From assembly GCA_030141605.1 (NCBI GenBank), contig JAQGDQ010000009.1:961001-1025000 (forward strand): a stretch of DNA of 64,000 nucleotides, written 5' to 3'. The notes beneath the pieces are model-generated. The model worked only from the letters and a program-made list of their open reading frames with translations, was not told the origin of the DNA and did not search any database. A program made the translations under genes and the position numbers. This document shows, piece by piece, positions 50,501-63,300 of the stretch. Origin of the DNA: Tubiluchus corallicola (taxonomy: Eukaryota; Priapulida; Priapulimorpha; Priapulimorphida; Tubiluchidae). Position 1 is the stretch's first letter; each line of letters opens with the position of its first letter.

Positions 50501-52147
50501 TCAACGCTCAATGCAGTTCTCAACTTTTGAAAGTTAAGCAGCAGAAAGAAATTGACACCTTTCAAAGATGTCACTAAAGGAAACTAATAGTAACTAAATG
50601 GCATGCACTAAGATTACCTCAAGAGTCTCCTCTTCTTATCGCATTATGTAAAACTTCTGAAAGACCAAAAAAGCAGAGAGGGGGTCAGCTACTGACAAAT
50701 ATATATAAATACACTGCAAACATGTTTAGCAGATACTACTCTAGATTTGAGGGATGATGCATCGCAGCATCGGAGGTGGTGGCAGCAGGACAGGAATGCA
50801 TGGCATCAACAGGGACTTGCCTTGTTTTTTTAGAATTTGGCAGCACCGAAATGAGAATGCAGCCAAGGTTCATGCTTTAAAATAATTGGCCAATGTTAGA
50901 TCGCTCATATGTACTATGGAGTGATTCTTACTCATTAGATTGATTTTTTTATTTAGATTAATTTCAGGTTCAGAATTAAGGTGAAATCTGTTAAAATTTC
51001 TAGGCCATTCAGTTTGGACTGCTTCAGTATTGCCCCTCAAGATGTAGACTGTATGAGATACATGCATGAGGCTTCGATTCACCCAAGAAATATGTACGAC
51101 AATCTCAGGACATAAAGGTTAGGTTTTCTGTTGTCTCAGCAAGAATTTTATGTAATAAATTGTTCTGTGCAACAACTCATTCATTTTTGTACCCCTGGCA
51201 AGAAAAGTTATGTTAATTATCATCCTAGTCTTTTGCACTTTGTTACATCCTCATTAATTTAATTCTTGGATTGAGCTTGAAGTGTGTGGTTGGGATCCTT
51301 AAAGAGAAAGTTTCTCTATCTAATTATACGAATTTTCTATCAGGCGTTTGAATCGAGAAAAATAATTAAGAAAAACTCAAACACTAATTGATTGTTTTTA
51401 GTTGTGATGCTTTCAAAGCATCTGTAAGATTATAATTTAAACAAGGATTACAAGTTATCAAGCCTTCATATTAGTTGTCTCACAGAGATATTATGAAATA
51501 TGTCAAATGCTCGTCAGTGTGTCAGTTTGTTGAATTTTACTGATGTACGGGTGTGCGCTAGACCAGTCGACTGGACATGATGATAATTCTAGTTAATTCT
51601 GTGCTTTTGAATGGCTGCTGTATAGTATAGTAACTGACTATGTATTAAATAGAAATAAAGAAAATATGTATGTTTTTTAAATATTTTGCTTTTAGTTGGC
51701 CTTTTCCTTGATACTTTTTCTTAGTACACTCTTATGAGAGGAGGGGAGGACTGATTACAACAAGATATAATTTATGCTGCTATGTATTACAGAACATGTG
51801 TGGTCACTTTAAGAACTTTTACGGTGCATTCTTTTTCTCGGAAGTCAGTAATTTTGTTTTGGTGTCTGTGGAACTTGGAAGTTTGTGTAAGCTTTAATTT
51901 TTACTTTCAATTACTAGGCTTATGTACAAACATTACACTTCCTTTTCGTCTAACTATTATTGGGCTTAACTTAGAATTTTCGTCTGCGTATCTGTTGTGA
52001 GTTGTAGGAATTAGTGTTGGAATATCTTGGTGCTAATAGACGTGCGAAATTCATTTTACGTGAAAACAATTTTGGCATACTTGGCATTTAAATAAAGGTT
52101 ATTAATGAAACTGATTTTATGAATGATTCGAAAGCAGACTGCAATAG

Positions 52148-52690
52148 TTGACCAAGACGGATAGTATTTTGAGACAAGTAATAAATGTACTTATGATGTC
52201 AAAACTAGAGTATGGAAGCAGTATTTGTAGGCGGTCCCAGGTAGTCTCAGAGAATGTATACTGGAATATAGTGAACCCTGTCGAAGCTGTCCAAATGAGA
52301 GCATTGAATTTGTTACTGGAGCTAAAGAACTTACCACATGAAAATCTGTTAAAAAGAATTGGCTTAACTGTATTAGCTTTTAGGTCATTACATAGTCATT
52401 TAATTGATAATGTATACAAATACGTATCTGGATTATATAGGCATGATGATGATTGGCCTGCACAGCAAGATTAGGTCCTATTTTTCATAAATCAAGAATG
52501 GCACAAAAATTGGTAAATTAAGAATTTTTCTCTTGTACAATGGCAGTGACCTGGAATAGATTACCCTATGTGAGACTGAATGTGAGAATAGCAACCTCTG
52601 TAAATTCGTTTGAACTGTAGCTGGATGAACACTATCGTCTGTATCCACTAAAATTTAGTCACTGTGCTAGCTGGAATATGCTTATATCAA
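52148..52690 (+). pseudogene. Decayed non-LTR retrotransposon: reverse transcriptase C-terminus
   Basis: The first frame (52148-52474) reads SKLEYGSSI, VEAVQMRALNLL, ELKNLPHENLLKRIGLTVL and YKYVSGLY, which follow the thumb region of CR1/L2-like reverse transcriptases. After a frame change the following bases read FFSCTMAVTWNRLP and SVNSFEL, then a stop, then LDEHY, the usual end of these proteins. Only the 3' end remains, with a frame break and an internal stop, as expected for a dead 5'-truncated copy. Confidence 0.7.
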
Positions 52691-53459
52691 GGGTGTTGGT
52701 TTACATATTATAATGAAAAAACCTGCCTGTAGAGCCACCTATGTGTTGACAATAATCTAATGTGGAATTTGTCATAATTACAATGGAAGAACTATTTATC
52801 TCAAAAGTTGTATTTTTAACTGCTGGAGGTGTATACTCTTGCTACTTCTACTACTACTAGGGGAAAGGAAACATTGGTAGTGCGAGTAATTGATGAGGGG
52901 AGTAAGCTATCTGACAATATAGTTCAAGGCTTCCACTCTGTCCATTTTAATCTCATCTTGACAGACATTGGAAACGAAAATATATTGACCCCAGATTACC
53001 TGAATGGCAACTGTATGTTATGACCACAGTGTAGCCACACATGATTTTTATATTAAATAAAATACACAGCAAATATTGGCGATGTTTACAAACTATTATC
53101 CTCCATTCGTTGATAATAATGTTATGTGGAAATAACTTCTAAGCTGGAACTACAGACAAAAACTCTGAAGCCACTGGTGCCATACTTTGTTTACAGATGC
53201 ACTAATTGCACTCTAACAAAATTTACAAATGAATAAGGAAGCTAAAACCTTTAACAGGGCTGCCACTAAACCTGTTTACAATTTTGATCCATAATGGCAG
53301 CTATCCCAATTATGCAGTTAACTAATGAGCTGTAGCTTTGCACTTAGCAACTTAAATGTTGTATCTTTTCTAGTTGCACTCTTTTTGTGCTCATTTTAGT
53401 GCTTACTTTGACTAACCTTGTTTTAAAAATGTCTTTTACTAAATTTTTACTATTTTGCA

Positions 53460-53741
53460 TTGTATTTTTTATCCCTGCCTGAGTCTGCTTCTGTGGAAGA
53501 TGTTCTCTGGCTATTTCCTCATTGGTTCCAAAATACTGACAGGTTGTTTGTAGTATTCACTTTTCTGCTGATTCTCATAGGCGTACTCTTCACATTCCTA
53601 CATGTAAAACAATTACTTATAGAACCATTGTTCTTCCTTGTTGTTGCTTATCTGTGGAATACTGTACTAGAAAACCGTTTCACTGAAAACTGCAGCTTCA
53701 CACTATTTAAGAAGAATATCATCAGATTGCTTCTATCCTAG
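53460..53741 (+). pseudogene. Possible second retroelement-end relic
   Basis: The end of this frame (VVAYLWNTVLENRFTENCS, then FKKN) resembles the WN.LP..... SF K final segment of non-LTR reverse transcriptases. The beginning is hydrophobic and unrecognised. The match is short, and it could be a chance frame. Confidence 0.3.
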
Positions 53742-54320
53742 CAAGTTAGTTATATGAATTCTATTTCCCTACATATGTACTAAGTACTCATATCTTCACC
53801 TGCTTACTGTAACACCTTATCTTGTGTAGACATTGGCTTTGTATAGGATGATTTGTATTTAAAACTGTTTAGTCATTTGGTCAAGTTTTCATTGTTTGCT
53901 ACTCAATGTATCAATGAATTTTAAAACACATGTTATACATTTGCAGTTATGTTAAGTACTGTTACAAACAGTTTGTGTGTAGAGCATGATTTTTAATGGT
54001 TTGTAGTGCTTGTATCTTAGACTATTACTATCACTCTAGTTGTAGACTGTACTTACTATATAGTTTTACTTAGATACCATGTTTTTAACAACCATATAAT
54101 CTAATTTTGCAGTATATTATCAATAAATAGTCAGTAACTAAATACAAGCAATGTGGCCAAACTGGCAATTATATGATTTATATCTTTTGTTTCTCCCTGC
54201 TATTAGTACAATTCTATGTTCAGTTAAGTTACTTATAACCATTTTCTTATTTTCTCTCATTTAATTCTGGAATATGGTCTCTTTAATTCATTGTTTTTAA
54301 TTCCAGTGTAACCCTCATTC

Positions 54321-54368
54321 ATGGATGAAAGTTTACATCAGCAAGCTTTCAATGACTCAACAGATCAG
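54321..54368 (+). CDS. USP exon 1 (start codon)
   Basis: Encodes MDESLHQQAFNDSTDQ and ends CAG|GTAACG in phase 0. TTCCAG at 54301-54306 may be the acceptor of this exon, with an untranslated leader exon upstream. Confidence 0.75.
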
Positions 54369-57300
54369 GTAACGCATACCAAACAAATTTTACTTAATTC
54401 AGTACCGTACGTAATTAGTACGTACCTCGAGAAATTCACAGATCTGTCTGTACATTGAGATTTGATTCATGTTAGCTGATCTAGCACTTGAATTGTATCT
54501 ATCAGTGATGTGAATTGGGAAAATTAAGTGCTCTAATTTTGTCACAACTAAAAAATAAAAACCATTGATCTGAAAAATAGCACGTCAGGTGGGTTCCTGA
54601 CCATTTTGACAAGTTTGGCATTAGTGTCAAAGCCAGACCATTTTCTAGGTTTCTCAGAGCTTTCGAACCCGAGAATTTAAAATGATTTCTGTTTGTTGCT
54701 GATGACTGATAAGTAGCTTATAAATTGCACACATTTTAATATGTAAAACCTATTAGCTTGTCTGAGATAATTCCTGTAAAATTAAATTCGAGAGATTTCA
54801 ATTACTTTGTTTTAGAGAAGCTCGGCAGTTGGCGGATCTCTTTCTGTCTCCGACCAAAGCTTTGGCGATTGCCATTCTGCAAGCTGGAAGGAAGGCAAGG
54901 AGAGCAAAATTGCGAATTTGGAACTGGATCTGCATACAGTGCCAGATTTGACTTTTGATTCAATAGGACAAACAGGTGCAGAAATTTCTTGCAACTTTTG
55001 TTTTTAAAAGTAAAATATCACCCGGTTTTCTAATGTAGTAGGAAAATAAATTGGCAGAATTAGAGTTCTACTTGACTTTAATTTTCTTATTTTAGCTCGG
55101 TGTAACAGTCCAGTGTTGGGTCATTTGTTTGATGATGATTCCTTACATGATGAGAAGCAGCAATTGAAAACAGGTATTGCCAATTTAAAAGTTCAAACAT
55201 TATTATTCTTTCCACAATGGCAGAATTGCATTGTTGATTTTCAATCTGACCCACTTTCGTTAATATGTACAGGAACCTAGTGCTTGTCAACCATTTTTCT
55301 GTATTTTCTTTTTCATTTCTTTAGAAGTCCCTTGCTTATGCTTGCTTGTTTATAACGCCCCATCAAAGCAGTATTTTCATCCTTGTCTTCTAGGGCTTAT
55401 CTGGTCGTAGAAGAGGCCCGTCCTGTAGGAGGCCTCTGTCCTATCTTTTTCTGGATTTTTACATGCCATTTTGGGATTTTGTTTTATAGTTTATAGTTTA
55501 AATAGAATGCTGACTGAATATCGAATTTTAAAGTGTTTTTCTGTGCATTGTTGAAACTACGTGGTACCAAGAAGAGCATTTAAAGCCCGTAAATTTTGTA
55601 AAATTATAGAATTTCATTATCATGTTAAAAGTTACCAGCATAATTTCGTTTTTCATTTTGAATTCAGCCTGCTGTAATTGTTGTTATCTTTTCTAGATCA
55701 GAATGCTGTAGCTGGGTTGTGTGGTTTGCGAAATTTAGGAAACACTTGCTTTATGAATTCTGGTCTACAATGTCTGTTTAGTTCTATTCAACTGGGCAGC
55801 TATTTCTTAGAGAAGTTTGAAATGGATTCTGTTACTAAAAATTCACTTACTGGTATGAATTTAATTTGATTAGTTATAGTGGCAGCAGCTGCAGCCTTTT
55901 ATTTTAAACTGGCTTTCATGTCACCATATAATGTTAACTGGAGAATTTGTATTTCCGATTAAGTATAACAAATTTGACCTATAAAACGGCGAATATATAA
56001 TATATCTGTGCATTTTGTAAGGTAGTCGTGTGCTTGGCCCAGTAAAAAACACCAATTCTACCATCTGTGCCAAGTCTTTAATTAAAACAATATTTTAATT
56101 TAAACAAAACATAATCACATATACATTACTAATAAATAATAATTACTGAAATATTGATTGGCTAACAGGAAAAACCTATATTAAAATTTTTCAGAGTGTT
56201 AACATATCACTTATACAAATTCCATAGATAATCGATCTCAAAAAAATTGTTAGTTATTCAGTTAAGAATGAAAGTAAAATTTTTGTGCAACTTGTTGCTT
56301 CAAAGTCTTTGGGTGAAGAGCTAAGCTGATGACCACCTCCATGGAAAGCAAGTGCTCATCTGACCAGGCTATTTTGCAGATGGTGACAGACTTATTCAAT
56401 AGTGATGATTTATGGATTGAAATTTAAATAAAAATGATAGTCTCTTGCAGTTTAAAAAAACGGATTTCATAAAATCGACAAAATACAAATATTGGACTCA
56501 TTGGCCTATTGTTATTCAACTTGATTGTATTGTATGCTTAAGTGCATTTTGTTTTCTAGTGCTTTGCTTTGCTCAGTACAAAATGTATTTTATAGCTTTA
56601 TGTAACTGCCTTGCTCCGATTTTTGTTACATAATGTCACTGTTTCAGGAAATCTTGCCAAACTTGTGGCAAAAGTATGGAGTGGAAAATATAATTGTCTG
56701 AGTCCATCTGAGTTTAAGCAGTGTCTTGGTGATGCTTTTCCTCAGTTTACAGGTTTTAGGCAGGCAAGTGTATACACAAATTTTTACGACTTTAAATATT
56801 TGCTCTGAAATTCAATTTTTGACACCTTTTGTCATAGTTTCTTAAATGATTAGGAACTGGATTTTTACGTTAAGCTGTGTATAGCCATGATAAGCCATGT
56901 TACACAAAATTTTTATTGTTTAATTGGTCAATGTTTATAATTTTAAAAACCGTTTTTTGTTATTTTATCTGGTATTATTTATTTCAGCACGATTCTCAAG
57001 AATTTCTGGCCTTGCTGTTAGATTCTCTTCATGAAGAACTAAACAATTCATCGGGAAAGTTCAGTTCTTCACCATCATTGTGTGGCTCAGACATTGCAGT
57101 CGATGAGAGAATCGACGAAGAAGTAAACGACGCACAACTACTACTGGAGAAGCAACTTAATAAACAAGTTGAAGATGAGAGTAATCTATCATCTGTTTCC
57201 TTGCAGAGCTCAGACGCCATGTTGTCAGTTGCCGTTACGAATCTGGAGCTGAAACATAGTAATTCTTCAAACCTGAGTCTTTCCACTTGCAATTCTGAAC

Positions 57301-60300
57301 ATACTTTACCACTGCTGAACTCAGGCATAGAAAATAACGGAGCTATTCTAGAAACGGAAAAACTTACAGAAAAGTTGATGCACATATCCCCGAGAAGTCC
57401 GGAAAAAAATGAGCTTGCCACAAGAAAAAATGCTGAGAATATTTTACCTGCTGGCTTAGAAGAATTTTACTTAAAAGACAGTAAAGTAGCAAATACAAAT
57501 GTACTTATAATGGATCACGGGGATGATATATGCAATATCCACAGTAGTAAATTTTCTAAGTTGCCTGCTCCTACTCCGCTGACATTTGACAATCTTCATG
57601 GCACTACGCCCTGTTCCGTTTGCAAGAATATGCCACACTCAGCTACTAAACTTAAGGACACGAACTTGCATGTGAAAATTGATACCTGCCCACAGGATGT
57701 AGATGCCGAGATCGCTAGTCAGCTATCATCTTCGAACTTGAGTGAAAATTTTGCTATAAATAATTGCAAACGAGATCGTCTTGAGGACGATGAGAAACCA
57801 ATGATCCTTCAAAAGAAATTCAAAAATTCTCCTATGCCTGTAGAAGAAGATTTAAAGGGCAGTAAGATTGGCAATTTAAAGGGCATCACCTCCGAACCAA
57901 CTGTCTTTTTTGCTGAAACAAGATTGCATGATCCAGGAAACACTCTTGCTACTTTTGACCTTGAAATGTCAGAATGTGAAGCATCTAATAATGCAAAGAT
58001 GTCAATTTACACTTCATTGGCTTCTGGCAGCAAAGACTTTGGGTCGAAAGAAGAATCTCGTTTGTGTTCTTTGGACAGCATGGCAAGCACATCTTATGAT
58101 TGTCAGGATCCCGTGAGGTTAGATCTGGAAATGGAAGAAGCTGATAAAGCTTGGTGCTCATATTTATCTAGGAACAAGTCAGTGGTCGTTGACACATTTC
58201 AGGGTCAGTTTAAAAGCACTGTAAGTAATAGTTATATTTTTTGCATATATTGGACAAATATTATAGATATGAAAGTCTATAAGTACAAATATCTATATAT
58301 GTCTGCATTATATATCTATAATAAATATAGAAAAAACATACAGATTAGTAGTTTGATGTCTAATATTTTTGTGTTTAGGTAATTTGCTCAAAATGTGGTC
58401 ATGTGTCAAAAACTTTTGAACCATTTATGTATCTTTCGCTACCTTTGCCACGTGCAATGGAATATCAAATAGGTAAGATCACTTATGTGATGCTACTTTA
58501 CAGAAATTTGTGTTAAGTTTGCTTAATGAATGATATTTTGTGTGAAAATTATGTGCAAACACTTTCACTTGTTATTATTTGTCATTTACTTTTGACACGT
58601 TTACCAAGTTTTACAGCGGTTGGGATTTTATTTTTTAGAATAGAACAGTTTAGAGAAGACTTACTGAAATTACAAATTGGCTAGCTGATAGTGATTCGAT
58701 ATCTCAGTAGTGGACGGACTGACAAGCAAACAGACAGAAATTCTGAACTTTGGCCCAGACATCTTTTACTATCCCAGCAGTTTTGGAGGAAGCAGGTTTT
58801 GAAACCAAAAAAATGTCAGTTTTGAAAGTTTTTCCACCATTACTAAGCAACTGTGGTTTTCATGACAGCCAATTTTTTTACTGCACAACTGGAACTCAAG
58901 TCCCATGAACTGCAGTTGGAATTGGTTTGGCACTTTCTGAAAAATGGGGTTAACAGACAGATAGACAGGACAGACAGACGAAGACGAAGAGACAGATGAG
59001 AATAAGGGTCGACTAAGTTGAGTTGTCAAACCAGTTGTGTATAATGACAAACAATTACATTGATACTATTACGTTTTTTTGTACAGCTGTGATATTTATA
59101 CGTTGTGATGGGAGCCAGCCAATGAGATATTTGCTGACCCTGCATAGAACTCAGAGTGTGTCTCACTTGAAAGAGGCATTGCTTGAAATCACCGAACAAC
59201 AGTGTGAAATTTATATTGCCGAAGTTGTAGACAATCATGTGTCAAGATTTCTTGTAAGCTGCAAAATATTCTTGCTTATTTTCGTTTTGTCAATTACATA
59301 AAGCAAAGCAGAGCATACATCTTCAGATGTCACAGTGTATCTTGTTCACAAACATAATACATTTTTCTTGTCTATTAATCAAACTTCCTTGCAATGTACA
59401 GCAAGTCCTTGCTTAACGACTCTCCATTTAGTGATGTTTTGTTTTAACGTCGCTGAACACGTGACCCTTTTTTCAGTTAACGATACACTGTTTCATTTTA
59501 ACGACGATTTTTTGCTTTACTTGAATCCAATTATAGTTTATCAAAAACTTTTTTACCTGATTTGCCCATTGTACCTTTTTTACCCATTAAAACAGTACAT
59601 ATTGCATTATTCTATTCTGAAAATGCACTAGTAACATAAACAGTGCAATTCTTAAATAAGTACACATTTTTGCTTTCTGATTGACCACCTAATTCTAGCT
59701 GTTTTTTTATGCAAACTTTATGCAAGATATTTTTCTGTAGCCTGTTGCTATAGTAACCAGATTAGATAAAATTCCCAAGGTCTGGCTTTGACTCTGCTGC
59801 AGTGTTTATTGTTTAACCACTGCCTACACTTAAATTTTAATGAAAGACAACCCGCTAGCTAGGTAAGTAAGATATATAGGTGATTTCAAACAAGTAGAAA
59901 GAAATTAATCAGTAGAAATGTGACTAAAACTCGTATTAAAATGTTTAATTTATATGATTCAAGCAGGATTGATTTTTGCCTCTGGAACGTATCTCTATTT
60001 CTGTTACATTACTTTCTGTGGAAGTCTTGGTTTAATTTAATGGCGTTTCGCTTAGTGTCGCATTTTGTTGGAATGCATTAACGTCATTAAGCGATGACTT
60101 ATTGTATGCCAATATTTTCAAGGAAAATACGTATCTTTTCTGTTACAGTTAAGGGACACAAGCTTTGCAGAATGATTTTTCATGTTGCAATCTTTGACTT
60201 TTATATAGTATTTTACTTGTTATTATGTTTTTTTTGGAATTGAAGTTCTGAAAAAACAATTTTGCTAAAATATTATGATATTTGTCTTACATTTATATTG

Positions 60301-63300
60301 AATTTTTCAATTGTAATTTTGACTACGAGACGAGAACTATCTGTATGTGTTAATGTATGTTCACTTTATTAATTTAATTTTACTCATGCTTACAGGAAGA
60401 AAATCTGCTACTACGTCTGATTAATGATACTAATCACACAGTGTATGCTTTTGAGATACAACTTCCTGTCACTGGACATGGCTTGAATCTTACTACTGCA
60501 TCCACTGAAGATGTGACAATAGCCTGTGGTGGTACACAGGCTGCAGTGGGTCCACCTAGTGGTCAATGGAAGAGTTGTTCGATATGTCTAGAAGAGATGA
60601 TGGATGCTGAATTGTTCGTGCACCCTGAGTGTGGATGCACGCTGTGCCAAGTTTGTATTAATGTAAGCAAAAAATGTGTAATTATTAACGATTTTAATAC
60701 ATCATTTAAATATCAGTACATAAAGGGTTGCTATATCTTGCTAGTACAAAATGAGAACGTATTTTTCCATTTTTTAGATGTCCTACAAACATTATGGAGG
60801 CGATACTATACCATGTCCAGTAAGTATATTGGGAACGTTTTATTTGTAATTAAACCTTTATTTACAATTTATCAATTGATTTTGTGATTTGGCAGTGTAG
60901 CTTAATATGTAGTGTGTCCTGTTCCTACATCTGATTTAATATAACTATATTATTTATTTAATTGGGAAGAAAATTGAATTTGAAGCATATCCCAGAAAAA
61001 GTTATAGGCAAAATTGCATTACTTAGCATTACCTGTATGAAAGACTTATGTAATTGGAACAGAAAATTCTTAATAATTTAAAACATTCATTGGCACCTAG
61101 TATAACAGCACTACATCGCTATTCCAGTCTGCATCACTTATTCTCCAAAAAATGTTTTGTTGATCTTATTGACAATAAAAAGTAATTTCTACTTCTGCTT
61201 AGTTAATGAAGTGTGTCCGACGAATGCTCTGATTATTTTTTCAAAGGTTGGTAATGTTTCAAACGAAGTACTGTTATAATGGCTGCATTTATCTGTCATC
61301 ACAGGAGTTTGAGTTGACAATTTTTATACAGCGTTACTACTAACGCAAGCCCTGTATGCAATAAGAGAGCAAGAGCATGTGAACGATATAAAATTTCAAT
61401 ACAAATTTGTTAAGCTTTACTTATGAAAAGTTTTCATTTGGTTAACTTCATTTGTGCTTTTAGGTATGTAATGAAAATGTTGGTCCTGATGTTTTTATAC
61501 CCATTGAAAGACTGTCGGACTACCAACCAAAGATAAGGTATTTAGTACATTTACATAAAATTGTAGAAGCATGTTTGCCATGTGTATTCAAAACTTATGT
61601 CTTTTGAGGTCAAGATTACACCGATTACCACTACACCAGGACATGGGTTTTAACCATTTTATTTAAGATAATATATATATATATATATAAATGGCAGAGA
61701 AATTTTAGTTGTGCCACCAGTAACGATTTTTAATATGTGGGACATATTACATTTTTAACCACTGAGCATTGTATGTGATGGTATGCCATGTTATACCTGT
61801 TCATCCATTTATGATGGACGATGGCAAAAGTTTTCGTGAAGTCCATTTCAAGTGTGTATCCTTATAAGGCCTAATAGCAGTAAATGATGATTATTGCCAT
61901 CTTTTTGGGTACACACAATCAAAGCCTGTCTGCATTAACAAATAAATAGTTACTATTTATGGTACATCAGATCTTATTCACAGTATGATTGAAAATTGTG
62001 TTCCTGAGGCGGTTTTTCGAAAATATCTAAATTGGGGTTATACATTTTAAAGTTCATTAATTATCGCAAGAAGATTTCCTGTAATGAAATGCAGCACTTG
62101 TGTGTTTTTACAAAATGTAATGTTAAAAAATTCTGTTTTTTTGTCACGGGGTCCTGGTGTACCAGTTTTAACTATCTTGATTTGAAAAAAAGATTCTGAT
62201 CATAAAAAGTTTTATGTTTAAGACAGTTATTTAAAATGGTTTATGTGATTAATCCAGGTGGCTACTTGGATATGGTTGGTTGTACATGAGTTTATGCTGA
62301 CAGTTACATATATACTAATGTGATGTCAAATTTTTGACATTATTATCTGGTCTTATACTGATGTATGATGTATTATGATAAAGGACAGTCCATCATGTAC
62401 TTTTCACAAATGCATTTTGCAGCAACAGTATTTTACATTCCAGGATCTACTGCTTTGCAATGTATAATGAGAAATCTCTCTTACGCTGTACAACTTGTAC
62501 AGCAAATGCTTTTCAATTTTCAGTAAGCCTTTCAAAGTTGCAGTAGGTCAATGTTGTTTGTACTCTTAGCCTGATACCCACCAATCTTGTGAGCAAAATG
62601 GTAGTGTACCAGGCCAACTATGACAATAAAGTGATCACACATGGAAATGCTGTTGAAATTTCAACCGTACAACACATACACGAGTTTTGCATATGGAATT
62701 TAATAATTGTTAGTATCATATAAGCTAATAACTAAATTATTAAATCATTTGATAATAGACATGTAAATCTTATGTCACACTCTTTTCAGAATAGCATATC
62801 TAATCCTTCAACCAGAACACGTCAATAACAACAACAACAGTGGTGCACAAATCAGTTGTTAATGTTGCTGGGCACAGATAACCTTTGACCTTTTCACGAT
62901 CATCCCCAATCCCTGGAATTCTGAAAGGCTTATTGAATAGGAAGTTGCTCTGTGTTTTAACAGTGGGAGTCTATATAAATTAGACATATGTCACTTTTTT
63001 GTTACAACATGTGAATTCCGTTTGTCTGTTTCTCTTGTAAAGCAATTCTGATTATTGTTGAAAGTGATGCCTCATCAGTATTTTTGGGCATCTTAAGTTA
63101 ATTATTTTGATTATCTAAGATAATTAAACATGTTTAAATAGTGGGTTTTACTTGTGGTCGTGCACTGATACAGCATGTATCATTATGTGCCAAATGAGAG
63201 GCTTGAAATTGAAGCTGAAGCAGCATCTAGGATGCTCAGAATTATCTCACTTAGATTTTTCTTTTTTTATCTGCTTTTTCATACTCCATTTGTATCTTCT

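Larger units (their letters stand above)
33721..52140. other. Gene-poor repeat-bearing region
   Basis: About 18 kb without a protein I can recognise on either strand. It holds the microsatellite, tandem duplications, hairpins, hAT-like element, telomere-like tract and tRNA-like relic listed separately. Open frames of 60-140 codons here have no domain, and several are only repeat translations (for example the Ser/Leu/Pro and Arg/Glu/Gly frames of the GA tract). Confidence 0.55.

Noticed and set aside
57029-57421. 130-codon minus-strand frame inside USP exon 6
   Set aside because: Antisense shadow of a real coding exon with strong codon bias; no motif of its own.
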